Source: Alviniconcha marisindica (lineage: Eukaryota > Mollusca > Gastropoda > Provannidae). From it: DNA of 64,000 nucleotides. The notes below the pieces were generated by a model, which saw only the letters and a program-made list of their open reading frames with translations, was not told the DNA's origin and ran no database searches. The DNA is taken from assembly GCA_018857735.1 (NCBI GenBank), contig JABMCL010000533.1, forward strand, positions 235,001-299,000, in the 5' to 3' direction. This document shows, one piece after another, positions 39,101 through 46,022 of this stretch (position 1 is its first letter; every line of letters starts with the position of its first letter). A program made the position numbers and the translations under genes.

Positions 39101-42100
39101 AGTCGGGTCTGTGTGAGTGTCCACAGGGCAACCGACTTTGAAAAATGTCCAGTTCAAATAATATAAAGAGGATTTCAAAACAACATATAGGGATGAAACT
39201 CCTTTTCAGTAGTTGGGCCGTTGTTTATTCCCCCCTGTTATTTCATCTTTCTCGAGCCTTGTTAGGTGCGTGGCGTTTCTGTCTTTTTCGTTGTGTTTAC
39301 TCTAGCTTTCACTACGGGCTAGACCTCATCAGGGAGCCTGCCTTTATTGGGTGTTTTATTTTATTTTCCCAGTTTAGCCTTGTTTGTTTCATCATAATGT
39401 AACGATGAAAAGGTTTGTTCGTTCTAGTTCAATAGATTAGCGATTTCGTGGCCTCCCAGGGTTTGGGGTTGGGCTAGTTGCCAGTTCTTGCCATTCACTG
39501 TTTTTTCTCTTGGCTTGCCCTTTTGTTTCTCGAGTTATAGCGTTCGTTTACGATGTACGAGTGAGGGGGTAGTCTCGATGTTTAACGAACCGCTCATTCT
39601 TTCTTTGTGTGGGGTAGTTCGTGAGGTCTGTTGCCCTGCCGTGTTGTCGGCTGAATGGATTGTATCGTGTACACGGATTACGTGTATCCAGCCTTTGTCT
39701 CATTGCTCGCTGACATTTCTTGCCTCCTCTTTCTTTTCAGAAAGTGTTGTTGTTTTGTTTTCTCTCTTTTCCTCTTCTTTTCCACCATGCATGCTTCTTT
39801 TTTATCTCTGGTTTATTGGCCATTTCGTACCCGCTTGTTAGCATGCCTGATTAGGGCAGCCATTTTGCATTTCTCTTTTCGTCTGCATTTGTTTACATCC
39901 CGATGCTTTGTCATCGGTAGTCCTGATTAGCGATTTGCTTTATCAGTCTGCAGCCTTTATTTTTCTAGATGGAAGCCGGGTTAGTGAGGGTTAGTTATAG
40001 TTAGTTAAGATTCATGTTAGTTATGGTTAATTTGGCTTTCCATCTGTTTGTCGGCACAGTTATTTTTGCTCTGTGCTCTTATGGCTGCAACAAATGTATC
40101 AATGTAGTCGTCCACTCATTTGTTGCAGACAGTAGTCTATTAGACTGTTGTGATTTGGTGGTGTTTTTTCCACCTTATGTTTGCAGGTAGGCCACCGTTT
40201 GCGTTTTTTAGGTGGTTTCAGCTGTTTTGTTTGTTTCATTTGGTGTCAGCTGTTTGCTTGCCTGATTAGGGCAACCATTTTTCGTTTGCCATCAACATTT
40301 GTGGTTTGGTCTTTCTTTCTTTGCCATAGGCATTTGTGGTCTGTTTTTTTTCTTTTTCTTCTATCACAGGCATTTGTTTCTTACTTACACGCCTTTTCTG
40401 CTGTAGGCATTTGTGCTAGACTTACTGTCTTTGCCTTCTTTCTTTCTTAATGTTCTCAGATGCTAAAGAGCATATTAGGGATAAACTGCGATGTCGACTG
40501 AATGGTGCCGTGGCTTCGGCGCGGCCCCGTGAGAGTGCCACTATTTTCCCCTAAGCCCTGTACTATTTGTTGGTGCACAGGCCAGCCGAGTTTAATTTTA
40601 CCTTTCGGCTTTTACTTTTCTCTCGGTTGTTTTCATTGATTTTTTGCCTCGCTTTTGTTTCAAGTTGTTTCTTAGACAAGGCAGGGGTATTTGTTGGTAG
40701 TTCAATAGTTGTATCTCCTGTTTTTTCCTTTCTCCATGTTTTTTTGTTTGTTTTCTTTCTCTCCCTTCTTCTTCTTCTGCATTTATTACGAGTTCATTCT
40801 TGCTGAGAATTTGTGTGTTCATTTGCCTCTTTTGTTGATTTCCCTTTCTTTTTCTGGAGGGTTTCTTGTGAAAAAGGTTTTTCCCCTTTTTTAATTTTAA
40901 TCTTTGCACTGGGTGCCAAGGTGTCAAAATGTATTTCAGAGTCCTATGGTCGGTCTGGATATATTCCTTGTTGAATTGGCAAGGACGGAGGTTTCATCCG
41001 AAGAGACCGTTCCTTCCATCTACCAAGGATCAACCTAGCGAAAGCCGGGTGATGCGTGACCGATACCCTTTAGTAAAAATTCATGTCTGTGTGGGTGTCC
41101 ACAGGGTAACCGACTTGGAACAATTTCCAGTTAGAATCTCCAAGGATGAAGCTTCCTTCGACTGCTATCTTTTGGGAAGGTGTGAAAGGAAAACAACAAC
41201 CCTTTGGTCTGCAGCTCTGCGCATCCCACGACCGCACATTCGCGTGGCATTTTCGTTGTGGTCCAATTGATGGTGAAAACGCGCCTCATTCGCCATTCGC
41301 CTCAGTGGTCAGTTTGTGACGTCAGAGACCTACGTCACGGATCTCGCACGTAGTTCGAGATTAAAACAAGCAGATGAAATTCGGCCTGATCGGCATGCAT
41401 TTCTTCCTTCGTAAACATACTTACATTCATGGCATTTACATTTTATTAGATTTAAAGGTCATGTTATGCACTAGACTTTCATAATTGGGTCGATTTTCAA
41501 CGTTCCGTTGCAAACAAAAACTGCCTTTACAAGCCCTTTAAGTAGTTGTAGTGTGACAGGTAGTAATGAGTGGTCTTATTTTGGTCTGGTAAAGATCATC
41601 AAGGCCATTGTCACCACCATACACCTGTGGATAAGTCTTGTTCAAATCATTTCGTCTAATATTTCTGATATTCTGTTCCAGAAATTTGTGCAACAACTAG
41701 AAGAAGTTTTCATGTGTATCTGCTGCCAGGAAATCCTCTACAAACCAGTCACCCTTCAGTGCACACACAACTTCTGCAAGGTGGGAAGAAATTGGATTGA
41801 TTGTTAAACAAATAGTACATAGACTTGTTATACACAGGAGAACAGGGTATTCATGCGAAATAAATCCCTACACATCTCAGTAGGAGTGGGATTTCTCCTT
41901 GGATAGGTGAAGTTTTGTGGAAAATGAATTTACATGAAAGGTTGCAGACAGAGAGCAACCAATTCAAGAAGAAATGCACACACATACTCACAGGTGCACA
42001 CACACATTGCACTGATTTGATACCAAAGTTGGAAGTTTACCATAGTTGCTGCTAGAATTATCAAGTAATTATCAGCCTCTTATGTTGTCTATAATTATAA

Positions 42101-42448
42101 CTCATCATTACTTTTAATTTGGTACTCCTATTAAAAGAAACTGGACAGAATGTATTTTGACACTGTAAATTAGGTGCTGTTTTTTGTGTTTTAGAATAGC
42201 TCACACACTGATAAGTGAATAAGCAATCATTGGTGGTGGAAGACTTGGAGTAACTGGGAAAGCAAGAAAACACTGAATATATTGGGTTTTATTTTCAGCC
42301 ATGCATCAAGCGATCTTTCAAAGCAGAGGTGTACTCATGCCCAGCTTGTCGGATGGAGGTAGCAAAAGACTCAGCCTTGCCTGTGAATGCACCCCTGGCC
42401 AAGGTGCTGAACCACTTTTACCCTGGCTATGAAGCAGGAAGAGAGTAA
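357..42448 (+). CDS. UHRF1: UHRF1, E3 ubiquitin-protein ligase and hemimethylated-DNA reader (17 coding exons)
   Basis: UHRF1 is a nuclear protein that binds hemimethylated CpG through its SRA domain and H3 tails through its Tudor and PHD domains, and ubiquitinates histone H3 and PAF15 to recruit DNMT1. Seventeen exons join in consistent phase to about 963 residues if one extra base in exon 5 is discounted (human UHRF1 is 793). Approximate residues: ubiquitin-like 1-77, tandem Tudor 137-455, PHD 486-550, SRA 590-795, basic linker 797-880, RING 884-940. Visible signatures are the UBL start [13 protein letters not shown] zinc ligands [12 protein letters not shown], the SRA finger [16 protein letters not shown], and RING CICCQE with the C-terminus FYPGYE. 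The extra length lies almost entirely in one insert in Tudor 1. Exon junctions match vertebrate protein positions where I can compare them. All introns are GT-AG except intron 3 (GC-AG). The gene appears functional apart from the exon 5 frameshift. UHRF2 is the only close alternative; invertebrates usually have a single UHRF gene. Confidence 0.96.
510..6266 (+). other. UHRF1 intron 1
   Basis: No coding sequence recognised. It contains a diverged copy of the foldback repeat near its start (about 610-960), an 18-base G run around 1072-1089, and five occurrences of a GCATGTTT-n-GTGAC motif between 3162 and 5370. The sequence CTGCAAGCACACCATGTC occurs twice (near 4295 and 4361). Confidence 0.7.
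610..960. repeat. Diverged copy of the foldback repeat family
   Basis: Blocks such as gagatcacggcc, agaattccacag and cggcagccaaataat, and an apex made of gttcc/ggaac segments around 850-930, match in order the two longer copies in introns 2 and 3. Similarity is patchy, so this is an old or partial copy. Confidence 0.45.
6267..6443 (+). CDS. UHRF1: UHRF1 exon 2: end of ubiquitin-like domain and acidic linker
   Basis: Fifty-nine codons, phase 0 to phase 0, acceptor ttgcag and donor gtacac. It begins [16 protein letters not shown], completing the ubiquitin fold, and ends in an acidic, Ala/Pro-containing linker (ending SDKENNE). Confidence 0.95.
6850..8420. repeat. Foldback (long inverted repeat) element, copy 1, with nested MITE
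   Basis: About 1.1 kb of this stretch matches 9180-10345 in the same order (for example cattcctgtcca, aattccacagtg, cctggcagccaaatga, agtttaggctgtttga). The core is an imperfect palindrome: ggcagccaaatga near 7380 faces tcatttggctgc-like sequence near 7570, and gatcatggcc near 7303 faces ggccatgatc near 7668, with the apex around 7460-7510. Arms are roughly 190 bases. A MITE splits the right end at 7984-8380. No credible protein is encoded. Confidence 0.6.
7984..8380. mobile_element. MITE with TA target site, copy 1
   Basis: It is about 397 bases, starts GATGATCTTCGGAAAT and ends ATTTCCGGAAATCATC, giving terminal inverted repeats of about 15 bases, with TA on both sides. About 400 bases match the copy at 20511-20917. 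No reading frame of note. TA duplication and size suggest a Tc1/mariner- or ISL2EU-mobilised non-autonomous element. A third partial copy (left end only) starts at about 36229. Confidence 0.75.
8779..8856 (+). CDS. UHRF1: UHRF1 exon 3: linker into tandem Tudor domain, GC donor
   Basis: Twenty-six codons (PDSDAEF...EGNIYK), phase 0 to phase 0. The acceptor is a strong polypyrimidine tract ending ccag. The exon ends AAG followed by gcaagt, the usual form of a GC-AG donor. This donor is preferred because it gives [13 protein letters not shown], matching human GLYK-VNEYVDARD. A canonical GT donor (gtatgt) after position 8820 is also in phase 0 and would drop 12 residues. Confidence 0.85.
9180..10345. 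repeat. Foldback element, copy 2 (uninterrupted)
   Basis: This is a second copy of the same family in intron 3, with the same inverted arms: gcagccaaatgatttat near 9698 against ttggctacatgatgg near 9900, and an apex of ccattggaacaac/gttgtaccatggctgttcc near 9775-9825. It runs through cacttaaaatgtatatcgg (about 10302) without the MITE, so it supplies the empty site for copy 1. Confidence 0.6.
11144..11850 (+). CDS. UHRF1: UHRF1 exon 4: first Tudor with large acidic insert
   Basis: The exon is 707 bases long, starts in phase 0 and ends in phase 2 (GG before gtaggt). It opens with [19 protein letters not shown], the first strand block of Tudor 1, and closes with [10 protein letters not shown], the last strands. 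Between them is an insert of nearly 200 residues, rich in Glu, Asp, Lys and Ser, where the human protein has a loop of about 20. The aromatic Phe of GAWFEA is kept; the position equivalent to human Tyr188 is Phe (FDGY). A second donor (gtatgt) lies four bases downstream but would retain an in-frame TAG. Confidence 0.92.
12434..14041. mobile_element. TTAA-flanked element (Kolobok-like), interrupted
   Basis: The left end reads TTAAAGAGGAACTG and the right end GGTTTGATTCCCCTTTAA; as inverted repeats they match only in part (TTAAAG-GGAA...). The right end is nearly identical to that of the element at 46023-46949 (GGTTCGATTCCCCTTTAA). It carries a GCCATTTTG motif at 12607 and TGATGTCA at 12636. 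A hAT-like element occupies 12811-13965. No transposase frame remains. Confidence 0.5.
12811..13965 (+). mobile_element. hAT-like element A, copy 1, with BED-finger remnant
   Basis: Ends are CAGACCTGTTTACC and GGATAAACAGGTCTG, inverted repeats of about 13 bases with the CAG...CTG ends usual for hAT. Plus-strand frames encode [19 protein letters not shown] (13018) and, after a break, [17 protein letters not shown] with a following KHIK (about 13355-13415), a BED-type zinc finger as found at the N-terminus of ZBED/hAT transposases. No transposase core is left, and no clear target duplication is visible. Confidence 0.65.
14683..14896 (+). CDS. UHRF1: UHRF1 exon 5: second Tudor, with one-base frameshift
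   Basis: Acceptor cacacag, donor gtaaga, entering and leaving in phase 2. The first codons read YEEDVVEV in the frame set by exon 4; the rest reads [14 protein letters not shown] and [18 protein letters not shown] in a frame one base later. The break is resolved by treating the G at 14710 as extra, which gives an Asn-Ser-Lys stretch like human MNSRDVRAR. Each frame meets a stop on the wrong side of the break, so this is a true indel in the given sequence: an assembly error, an allele or a real mutation. Confidence 0.9.
17239..17366 (+). CDS. UHRF1: UHRF1 exon 6: end of second Tudor, linker to PHD
   Basis: The exon is 128 bases, phase 2 in and phase 1 out, acceptor tttgcag, donor gtaaac. It reads [20 protein letters not shown] and continues EKPGTQ, matching human [22 protein letters not shown]. 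Confidence 0.94.
17788..17974 (+). CDS. UHRF1: UHRF1 exon 7: PHD finger
   Basis: The exon is 187 bases, phase 1 in and phase 2 out. It contains the pre-PHD cysteines (CDFC, CKHC) and the PHD core CVCGG and [12 protein letters not shown]. The two Asp of CDECD, which in human UHRF1 contact unmodified H3 Arg2, are present. Confidence 0.96.
19317..20505 (+). mobile_element. hAT-like element A, copy 2, nested
   Basis: It starts CAGACCTGTTTACCCTTACG and ends ATAAACAGGTCTA (last base changed). It aligns along its length with 12811-13965. Frames give [17 protein letters not shown] and then [20 protein letters not shown] (about 20060-20130), similar to the region after the BED finger in animal hAT transposases. 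It is inserted in the larger element 19107-21580. Confidence 0.65.
20511..20917. mobile_element. MITE with TA target site, copy 2
   Basis: It starts GACGATCTTTGGAAAT and ends ATTTCCGGAAATCATC, flanked by TA at both ends. It sits six bases beyond the end of a hAT-like element, and both lie inside a third element (19107-21580). Confidence 0.75.
21096..21157. repeat. (AT)n microsatellite inside element B
   Basis: About 62 bases of pure AT dinucleotide, located where the sister copy has only gaatatatctgc. Confidence 0.95.
21685..21808 (+). CDS. UHRF1: UHRF1 exon 8: end of PHD and linker to SRA
   Basis: The exon is 124 bases, phase 2 in and phase 0 out, acceptor aaacag, donor gtgcac. It reads [13 protein letters not shown], then a Lys-rich stretch [12 protein letters not shown] and RDWGK, as in human. 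Confidence 0.95.
22431..23286 (+). mobile_element. hAT-like element B, copy 1
   Basis: It is about 856 bases, starting CAGAGCTGCCAACAACT and ending GGGTTGGCAGCTCTG. Both ends are flanked by TGTACT, a 6-base target duplication. It matches element B copy 2 in order throughout and holds a long poly-C run (about 22527-22562). It is non-autonomous, with only BED-finger remnants. Confidence 0.75.
24058..24165 (+). CDS. UHRF1: UHRF1 exon 9: start of SRA domain
   Basis: Thirty-six codons, phase 0 on both sides, acceptor gttgcag, donor gtctgt. It reads [20 protein letters not shown] and ends MWKFRVQ, nearly identical to human UHRF1. Confidence 0.97.
24183..24482. repeat. 41-base minisatellite starting just after UHRF1 exon 9
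   Basis: Six to seven degenerate units of about 41 bases; each has TTTTTAATATGACA, then a CACTGCG-like block, then TTCCCTCTTTGCC. The array starts about 18 bases after the exon 9 donor. Confidence 0.8.
26069..26620 (+). pseudogene. Unidentified open frame with a single internal stop
   Basis: One reading frame stays open for 184 codons except for one TGA at 26279. It has no ATG at its start; segments read [20 protein letters not shown] and [20 protein letters not shown], then a Ser/Asp/Glu-rich tail. I do not recognise a family. It could be a decayed exon or retrocopy, part of an unknown transposon, or chance. Confidence 0.25.
28206..28693. repeat. Dispersed repeat D, copy 1
   Basis: About 490 bases collinear with 31170-31665 (cagaataagcctgtgggtg ... 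ggctgttgcatagct), with a poly-C run near 28627 in both copies. A further block (gaaaaaatccttttgtgtg) at 28988 corresponds to 31674 in copy 2, so this copy carries an insert of about 290 bases before it. Confidence 0.75.
29340..29900. repeat. Degenerate ~170-base repeat with GCATAAATTAGCATA motif
   Basis: The motif TGCATAAATTAGCATAA or a close variant occurs near 29366, 29529, 29701 and 29869, at spacings of about 163-172 bases. Sequence between the motifs is only weakly similar, so this is an old tandem array or a coincidence of AT-rich sequence. Confidence 0.35.
31170..31700. repeat. Dispersed repeat D, copy 2, reaching the exon 10 acceptor
   Basis: Collinear with copy 1 over about 495 bases to 31665, then matching the block at 28988 over agaaaaatccttttgtttgtg (31672-31692). 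The UHRF1 exon 10 acceptor AG is at 31704-31705, so repeat-derived sequence supplies its pyrimidine tract. Confidence 0.65.
31706..31810 (+). CDS. UHRF1: UHRF1 exon 10: SRA domain
   Basis: Thirty-five codons, phase 0 on both sides, acceptor atgcag, donor gtaagt. It reads [20 protein letters not shown] and ends GGYEDDA. A dispersed repeat reaches almost to its acceptor. Confidence 0.97.
32499..32605 (+). CDS. UHRF1: UHRF1 exon 11: SRA, NKR finger
   Basis: The exon is 107 bases, phase 0 in and phase 2 out, acceptor attcag, donor gtgagt. It reads [20 protein letters not shown] followed by [11 protein letters not shown]. It carries the Tyr and Asp that line the 5-methylcytosine pocket and the Asn-Lys-Arg finger that probes hemimethylated CpG in mammals. 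Confidence 0.97.
33141..33303 (+). CDS. UHRF1: UHRF1 exon 12: SRA
   Basis: The exon is 163 bases, phase 2 in and phase 0 out, acceptor gttttag. It includes [20 protein letters not shown] and ends NRYDGIYK. Its donor is gtgtgt; position +6 is already the TTAA of an inserted transposon. Confidence 0.97.
33309..34150 (-). mobile_element. TTAA-flanked THAP element (Kolobok-like) in intron 12
   Basis: The left end is TTAAAGGACAAGTCCAAGG and the right end CCTTGGACTTTTACTTTAA: inverted repeats with a few mismatches and TTAA at each end. The minus strand encodes a THAP zinc finger (33867 down to 33679). A promoter-like block (AAGATGGC, TGACGTCA, CTTCCGG, TCACGTGA at 33917-33973) lies directly upstream of it. 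A plus-strand frame at 33512-33715 ([20 protein letters not shown]) is acidic; its [10 protein letters not shown] is faintly like a motif in P2X7-cytosolic-domain proteins. No transposase core is present. Confidence 0.7.
33679..33867 (-). pseudogene. THAP zinc-finger open frame within a TTAA element
   Basis: From an ATG the frame reads [20 protein letters not shown], later [10 protein letters not shown], and ends CSEHFSE and a stop. This is the C2CH pattern of THAP domains (C-x4-C ... W ... C-x2-H-F), at about 62 residues, slightly short of a full THAP domain. It is likely the N-terminal DNA-binding remnant of a transposase. The stop directly after CSEHF suggests truncation or a following intron. 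Confidence 0.65.
34151..35247 (+). other. Remainder of UHRF1 intron 12
   Basis: No gene, structured repeat or transposon end recognised; ordinary AT-rich intron sequence. Confidence 0.6.
35248..35385 (+). CDS. UHRF1: UHRF1 exon 13: end of SRA domain
   Basis: Forty-six codons, phase 0 on both sides, acceptor cttgcag, donor gtgtgt. It reads [20 protein letters not shown] then RRDD and WTKEGK, as in human. Confidence 0.97.
35386..37444 (+). other. UHRF1 intron 13
   Basis: No gene seen. It holds a poly-G run near 35984-35998 and a MITE left-end fragment at 36229. Confidence 0.6.
36229..36300. mobile_element. MITE fragment, left end
   Basis: TA followed by GATGATCTTTGGAAA, then ggtaagtgcactcg, matches the first roughly 60 bases of the two complete MITE copies. 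The right end is missing. Confidence 0.5.
37445..37553 (+). CDS. UHRF1: UHRF1 exon 14: basic linker with nuclear-localisation-like motif
   Basis: The exon is 109 bases, phase 0 in and phase 1 out, acceptor caccag, donor gtaggc. It starts [14 protein letters not shown] and contains the basic run PKKRGRKRK, a likely nuclear localisation signal in the linker between SRA and RING. Confidence 0.92.
37974..38119 (+). CDS. UHRF1: UHRF1 exon 15: linker before RING
   Basis: The exon is 146 bases, phase 1 in and phase 0 out, acceptor cctgcag, donor gtctgg. It reads [20 protein letters not shown], matching human [21 protein letters not shown], followed by ATVSEGKQ. Confidence 0.93.
39155..41080. other. 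T-rich unidentified insert inside the TTAA element
   Basis: About 1.9 kb, strongly pyrimidine-biased on the plus strand, bounded by a direct repeat of about 48 bases (gtctgtgtg-gtgtccacaggg...tccagtt at 39106 and 41085). The phrase gcctgattagggca-ccatttt occurs twice inside (39844 and 40260). No convincing protein frame. It could be a solo LTR or other inserted element. Confidence 0.4.
41161..41250 (-). pseudogene. Broken THAP domain within the intron 15 element
   Basis: Minus strand from the ATG at 41250: [20 protein letters not shown] then [13 protein letters not shown] and a stop soon after. C-x4-C and the FHTFPK block are THAP hallmarks; the second half with the CxxH pair is out of frame or lost. 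Confidence 0.55.
41682..41780 (+). CDS. UHRF1: UHRF1 exon 16: RING finger, first part
   Basis: Thirty-three codons, phase 0 on both sides, acceptor gttccag, donor gtggga. It reads [20 protein letters not shown] and ends CTHNFCK, giving the first RING zinc ligands (CICC, then C-x-H-x2-C). Confidence 0.95.
42299..42448 (+). CDS. UHRF1: UHRF1 exon 17: RING finger, second part, and stop
   Basis: Forty-nine codons and TAA, acceptor ttttcag. It reads [20 protein letters not shown], completing the RING with C and CPAC, and ends [14 protein letters not shown], like the human end VLNQLFPGYGNGR. Confidence 0.95.
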   Translation, partial: PCIKRSFKAEVYSCPACRMEVAKDSALPVNAPLAKVLNHFYPGYEAGRE

Positions 42449-42777
42449 CCAGTCATCTCCCTTGTCATCAGCGCAATAACTTTGTGCTCCACCTTGTGGA
42501 GAGGTGATAAGTTGAGCCATTAGATGGAATAGCTTTGCTTAAGAGGTGAGCCTTAATGTTGGGTGGCCGTGCCAAAGCTTTCGTGTGCACAGTGCCTTTG
42601 AATTCAGCTTCCAGTGATGGGAGTCTGCTCATTTGATATACACAAATATGTACCCATGGATGCTGTTGGTGTATTTTTTCTGTTACATTTCTCATTTGCA
42701 GTCTGCTGGTCTGAAAGTCGCAGCTGATTTGACATTAAAGGCACACAGATTGTTTATCACATGGGGTTCAGTATAAA

Positions 42778-42783
42778 AATAAA
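42778..42783 (+). terminator. UHRF1 polyadenylation signal
   Basis: AATAAA lies 330 bases after the UHRF1 stop and is followed at once by a GT-rich stretch (gtgtgtgggtctggtg), the usual downstream element. The 3' UTR would be 42449 to about 42800. Confidence 0.65.
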
Positions 42784-42799
42784 GTGTGTGGGTCTGGTG

Positions 42800-45224
42800 A
42801 CTCGCATCCTCTGATTTCCCTGGTCACACTATGGTTAGTAAATATCAGGCATTCATTATGTAAAACTGTAATCCAGTATGGGTGGTTTGCCATTCTAGAA
42901 AGTAAACAACAGCCCCCCTCCCCGCCCCCCAATAAACAAGCAAAAAAAATCTTTAAAAAAAATAAAAAAATAGACCATTGAAGGAAATAAAGACCATCTA
43001 AAGGAATTGTTTTGTAACTGAATCTTAACCAAAAAACCCTAACAAACACCATACCACCCACAAATGAATATGAAACCTCAAAGTAACTTTTTCTCGCAGA
43101 CTGGACAGATGAACAAGGGAACCCTTCATATTCATGTGCCAGGCTCGAAAAATGGCTACCCATGCTGTCAAACAGCAAGAGATATCTTAAAACACCCCCC
43201 ATCCCTCGTCCAGCCTTACTGCTGTTTACCACATCTGGCAATCCTCTTCACCCTTGAAGTAAACAACAAAAACCATTTAACTTAAGATTTATGGAATGTA
43301 AAAATAGTGGATAAATGTGTGGCAATGCAAGCTGTGCCTACCTGGTAAACTTTTGTTGTAATGTATGAGTTTGAAATGGGCTGGGAGGAAACCTTAAGTC
43401 TCTGTCTTTGTGGTTTACTTTTTGTGTGTAGGGCCTGTCTCTGTGCACTACTTAGTTTACTTTGTGTGTAGGGCCTGTCTTTGTGCACTACTACAGTTTT
43501 ATTTTTTGTGTTTAGGGCCTGTCTTTGTGCACTACTACAGTTTTATTTTTTGTGTTTAGGTAAACTTTGTGCCCTACTACAGTTTACTTGTTGTGTGTAG
43601 GGCCTGTTTTTGTGCATTACTAAAGTTTCCTGTTGGTGTTTAGGGCTTGTTGCACTGCCTCTGGCACTTTTTTGTGTTTTGATCGTTTTTCAGAATGACT
43701 TGTTGAAAGGTTGAAAGGTTGATAAAGTGAGTTAGCTGAGCTGTTGCTATTTGTTTTTTGGAAAGTGAGGAACAAAACTGAATGCCTTGCTGCAGGCATG
43801 TGGGAGACAGTGAGGCCACAGTCATATTTCAAGGACAGAACTGTTCTGTATTCCTTATTGAAGGCTGGCTCAACGTGTCATTGTACTGACTGCATACTTG
43901 TCGCTGTCGCTTGTGCTCTTTAATGATATAATTATAGGCAGACTGCTGATTGATGCTTCTGGTGATCCACTGACGAGTGATCCAAGATCGATTAGTCTGA
44001 TGTCAGCGTAAACAGAGTACTCACTGCTTGCACCATTAGTCACACAGCTTAGAGCTATGATTGATAGTATGATTTTTAGCATCGATCCCCATGTACATTG
44101 ATGGATTGGACTGGAACTGTTGCGGTTGAATATTAATGTGTTTGGATCATCTTTTAACTTGATGGTCTTACAAGTCATGATCTGAACCTCGGTAACAGTG
44201 ATTGCAATGACCTCTTTTCTATTCTGGGTATTCTGCATACTGCTTGTTTTACATTACCTTTGCAAGTTGCATAGGACATTTGTACTGCAGTATATATATA
44301 TATAGCGGTATTAAGTATGTTTCTTACCACTTGACCTCAGATTGATTGATTACATTATTCTACATACATTCTTCTGAAAATCTTCACATCAGTTTTGAGA
44401 AAGTATGTTTTCTTCTGTTGAATACCTATTTTCAATGAATACCTCCAGTGTGTATTGGTGTTTGAATAAATTCAGTAAATGCTGACCTGACATGGTTCTT
44501 GGTCTTAATCAGATAGTAGACATTTGTATGGGTGTGTTGGTGTGCAAGACTTCACCATCTGTGGTGTCTCATAACGGAATGGAGAACATTACAAAACTAA
44601 ACAAGACAACAACAAGAAGAAAAAACGGCATATTCATTCATGCATGCTGGCCTATTCTCTTCAGGTTCATCTTCAATTTTCCCACACAAGCGCTTGCTGA
44701 ATAAAGAAATAGAAGGGAAAAAATCGCGTGGTGTCAGTTTCTACTTTTAACAACTTTCTTTACAGCCAAAGAGAAGACAAGATAATCTGAAAATATTTCA
44801 TCAGACCATAGTCCATCAACCGCATTATATCTGCACACGATCACGTCGATACCGATACACTGATCACATTTGACACGGTTCACATGACAGGCAGCAATAG
44901 CCTTGTGGTCTACTCGACACAATGTTTTCGGCAATAACACGCGCACACATCGAGGGTGCTGGCAAAGGAGTGACAAGTGTATACCGAATGAACCTTCGGG
45001 GTGACATATCGCGCAGGCACATCAAATTTGACGCGTTTTTTGTCGCTGAGTGCCGCAATACGGCCGAAACGGCTCGTGTGTTACACTGACAAAACAGACG
45101 CGTGCATTCTACATACGGCATTTGTTTTTGTGCTTACCTACAGGGCACCCGGCGTGTTTATGACCACAGCTTGCATTTATAATTTGTGGGTGTGTAGATC
45201 AGAAAGATAAGAGGGCCAGTAGAC
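42800..45224. other. Intergenic region downstream of UHRF1
   Basis: Apart from a minisatellite at 43412-43660 and a short (TA)n run near 44292, I see no gene or transposon that can be supported. A somewhat more GC-rich stretch at 44860-45200 has open frames on both strands but no recognisable family. Confidence 0.5.
43412..43660. repeat. Minisatellite, about 55-base unit
   Basis: Five degenerate units, each with GTGTNTAGGGCCTGTCT, TTGTGCACTACTACAG and a TTTATTTTTTGTG-like spacer. Confidence 0.8.
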
Positions 45225-45838
45225 GTGATGGCACCGAAACAAAGGGAAGAATTTTTGTCAGCCTTCGTTCTTTCACGGCTTGGCTACCGCAATTCTCTCC
45301 TGTTTGGCTGCCTGCAGTATCTCTTAAGCAAACTACAAAAAGTTCAGAACACCGCCGCTCGCCTTGTCGTGGGAGTTCCCAAAGCTGACCGTATCTTTTC
45401 TCATCTAGCTTCTCTCCATTGGCTCTCTCACTGATTCACGAATACAGTACAAACTCGCTACTCTGTGCTACAATTGCCTCAGCTCGACCGCTGCTGGCTA
45501 CTTGACTGAACTTAAAGTTGACAAACCAACCCGCAAGATACGCTCTTCTTCTGATGCTTCCATTTTTTGTCTTTCCTCTGTGCGCACGCATTCGCTTGTC
45601 AGAGATCTTTTTCTTTCTGTGCTGCATCATCTGTCTGGAACAGTCTTCCTTGCAAAGTTAGGTCAGTCACCAAACACATTATCATCTTCGAAATCTCACC
45701 TCTTCAAGCTATCCTATTGACTGTGTTTGTGTGCGCGTGCACGAGTTTGTTATGACTGCATTTTAGTTCTTTGCTTTGTAATGGGCTGTGCTCCACTTTG
45801 GAGAAATCGCACATAAAAGTACATTATTATTAAAATAA
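45225..45838 (+). mobile_element. CR1/L2-type LINE, 3' end, copy A
   Basis: Frames show the C-terminal part of a non-LTR reverse transcriptase: LLSKLQKVQNTAARLVVGVP, then after frameshifts VDKPTRKIRSSSDASIF, SVWNSLPCKVRSV and HLFKLSY with a stop. The 3' UTR is short (tgtgtttgtgtgcgcgtgc), then gctccactttggag and a tail of ATTATTATT. It is 5' truncated and dead. Confidence 0.8.
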
Positions 45839-46022
45839 ATGTTTATTCTGGCATCTTGGAAGCCAGTGCAGATTCTCAATACGCCATGCATTTCAAACCG
45901 TCACAGCTGCTAGACTTTGAAAGGAGACAGCATTAGGCGACGCGGACACTAATGGAACCTTTATGTAGGGCCATTTCAAGCAATACATCTTATATTTCAC
46001 CACCACAGGAGCCCGCGCACTC

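Larger units (their letters stand above)
38803..41540 (-). mobile_element. Large TTAA-flanked THAP element (Kolobok-like) in intron 15
   Basis: The ends are TTAAAGGGCCTGTAAAGGCA and TGCCTTTACAAGCCCTTTAA, inverted repeats of about 24 bases with one mismatch, flanked by TTAA. The left part has GCGCCATTTTG (39004) and TGACGTCA (39067); the right part has TGACGTCA (41317). The minus strand from 41250 encodes a broken THAP start. The middle (about 39155-41080) is T-rich and looks like a separate insertion. Confidence 0.75.

Noticed and set aside
42768..43241. 157-residue minus-strand open frame after UHRF1
   Set aside because: No family likeness, low-complexity parts, and it overlaps the UHRF1 polyadenylation region.
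44864..45121. Cys-rich minus-strand frame of 85 residues
   Set aside because: Cysteine spacing fits no zinc-finger or secreted family and there are no splice or start features in support.
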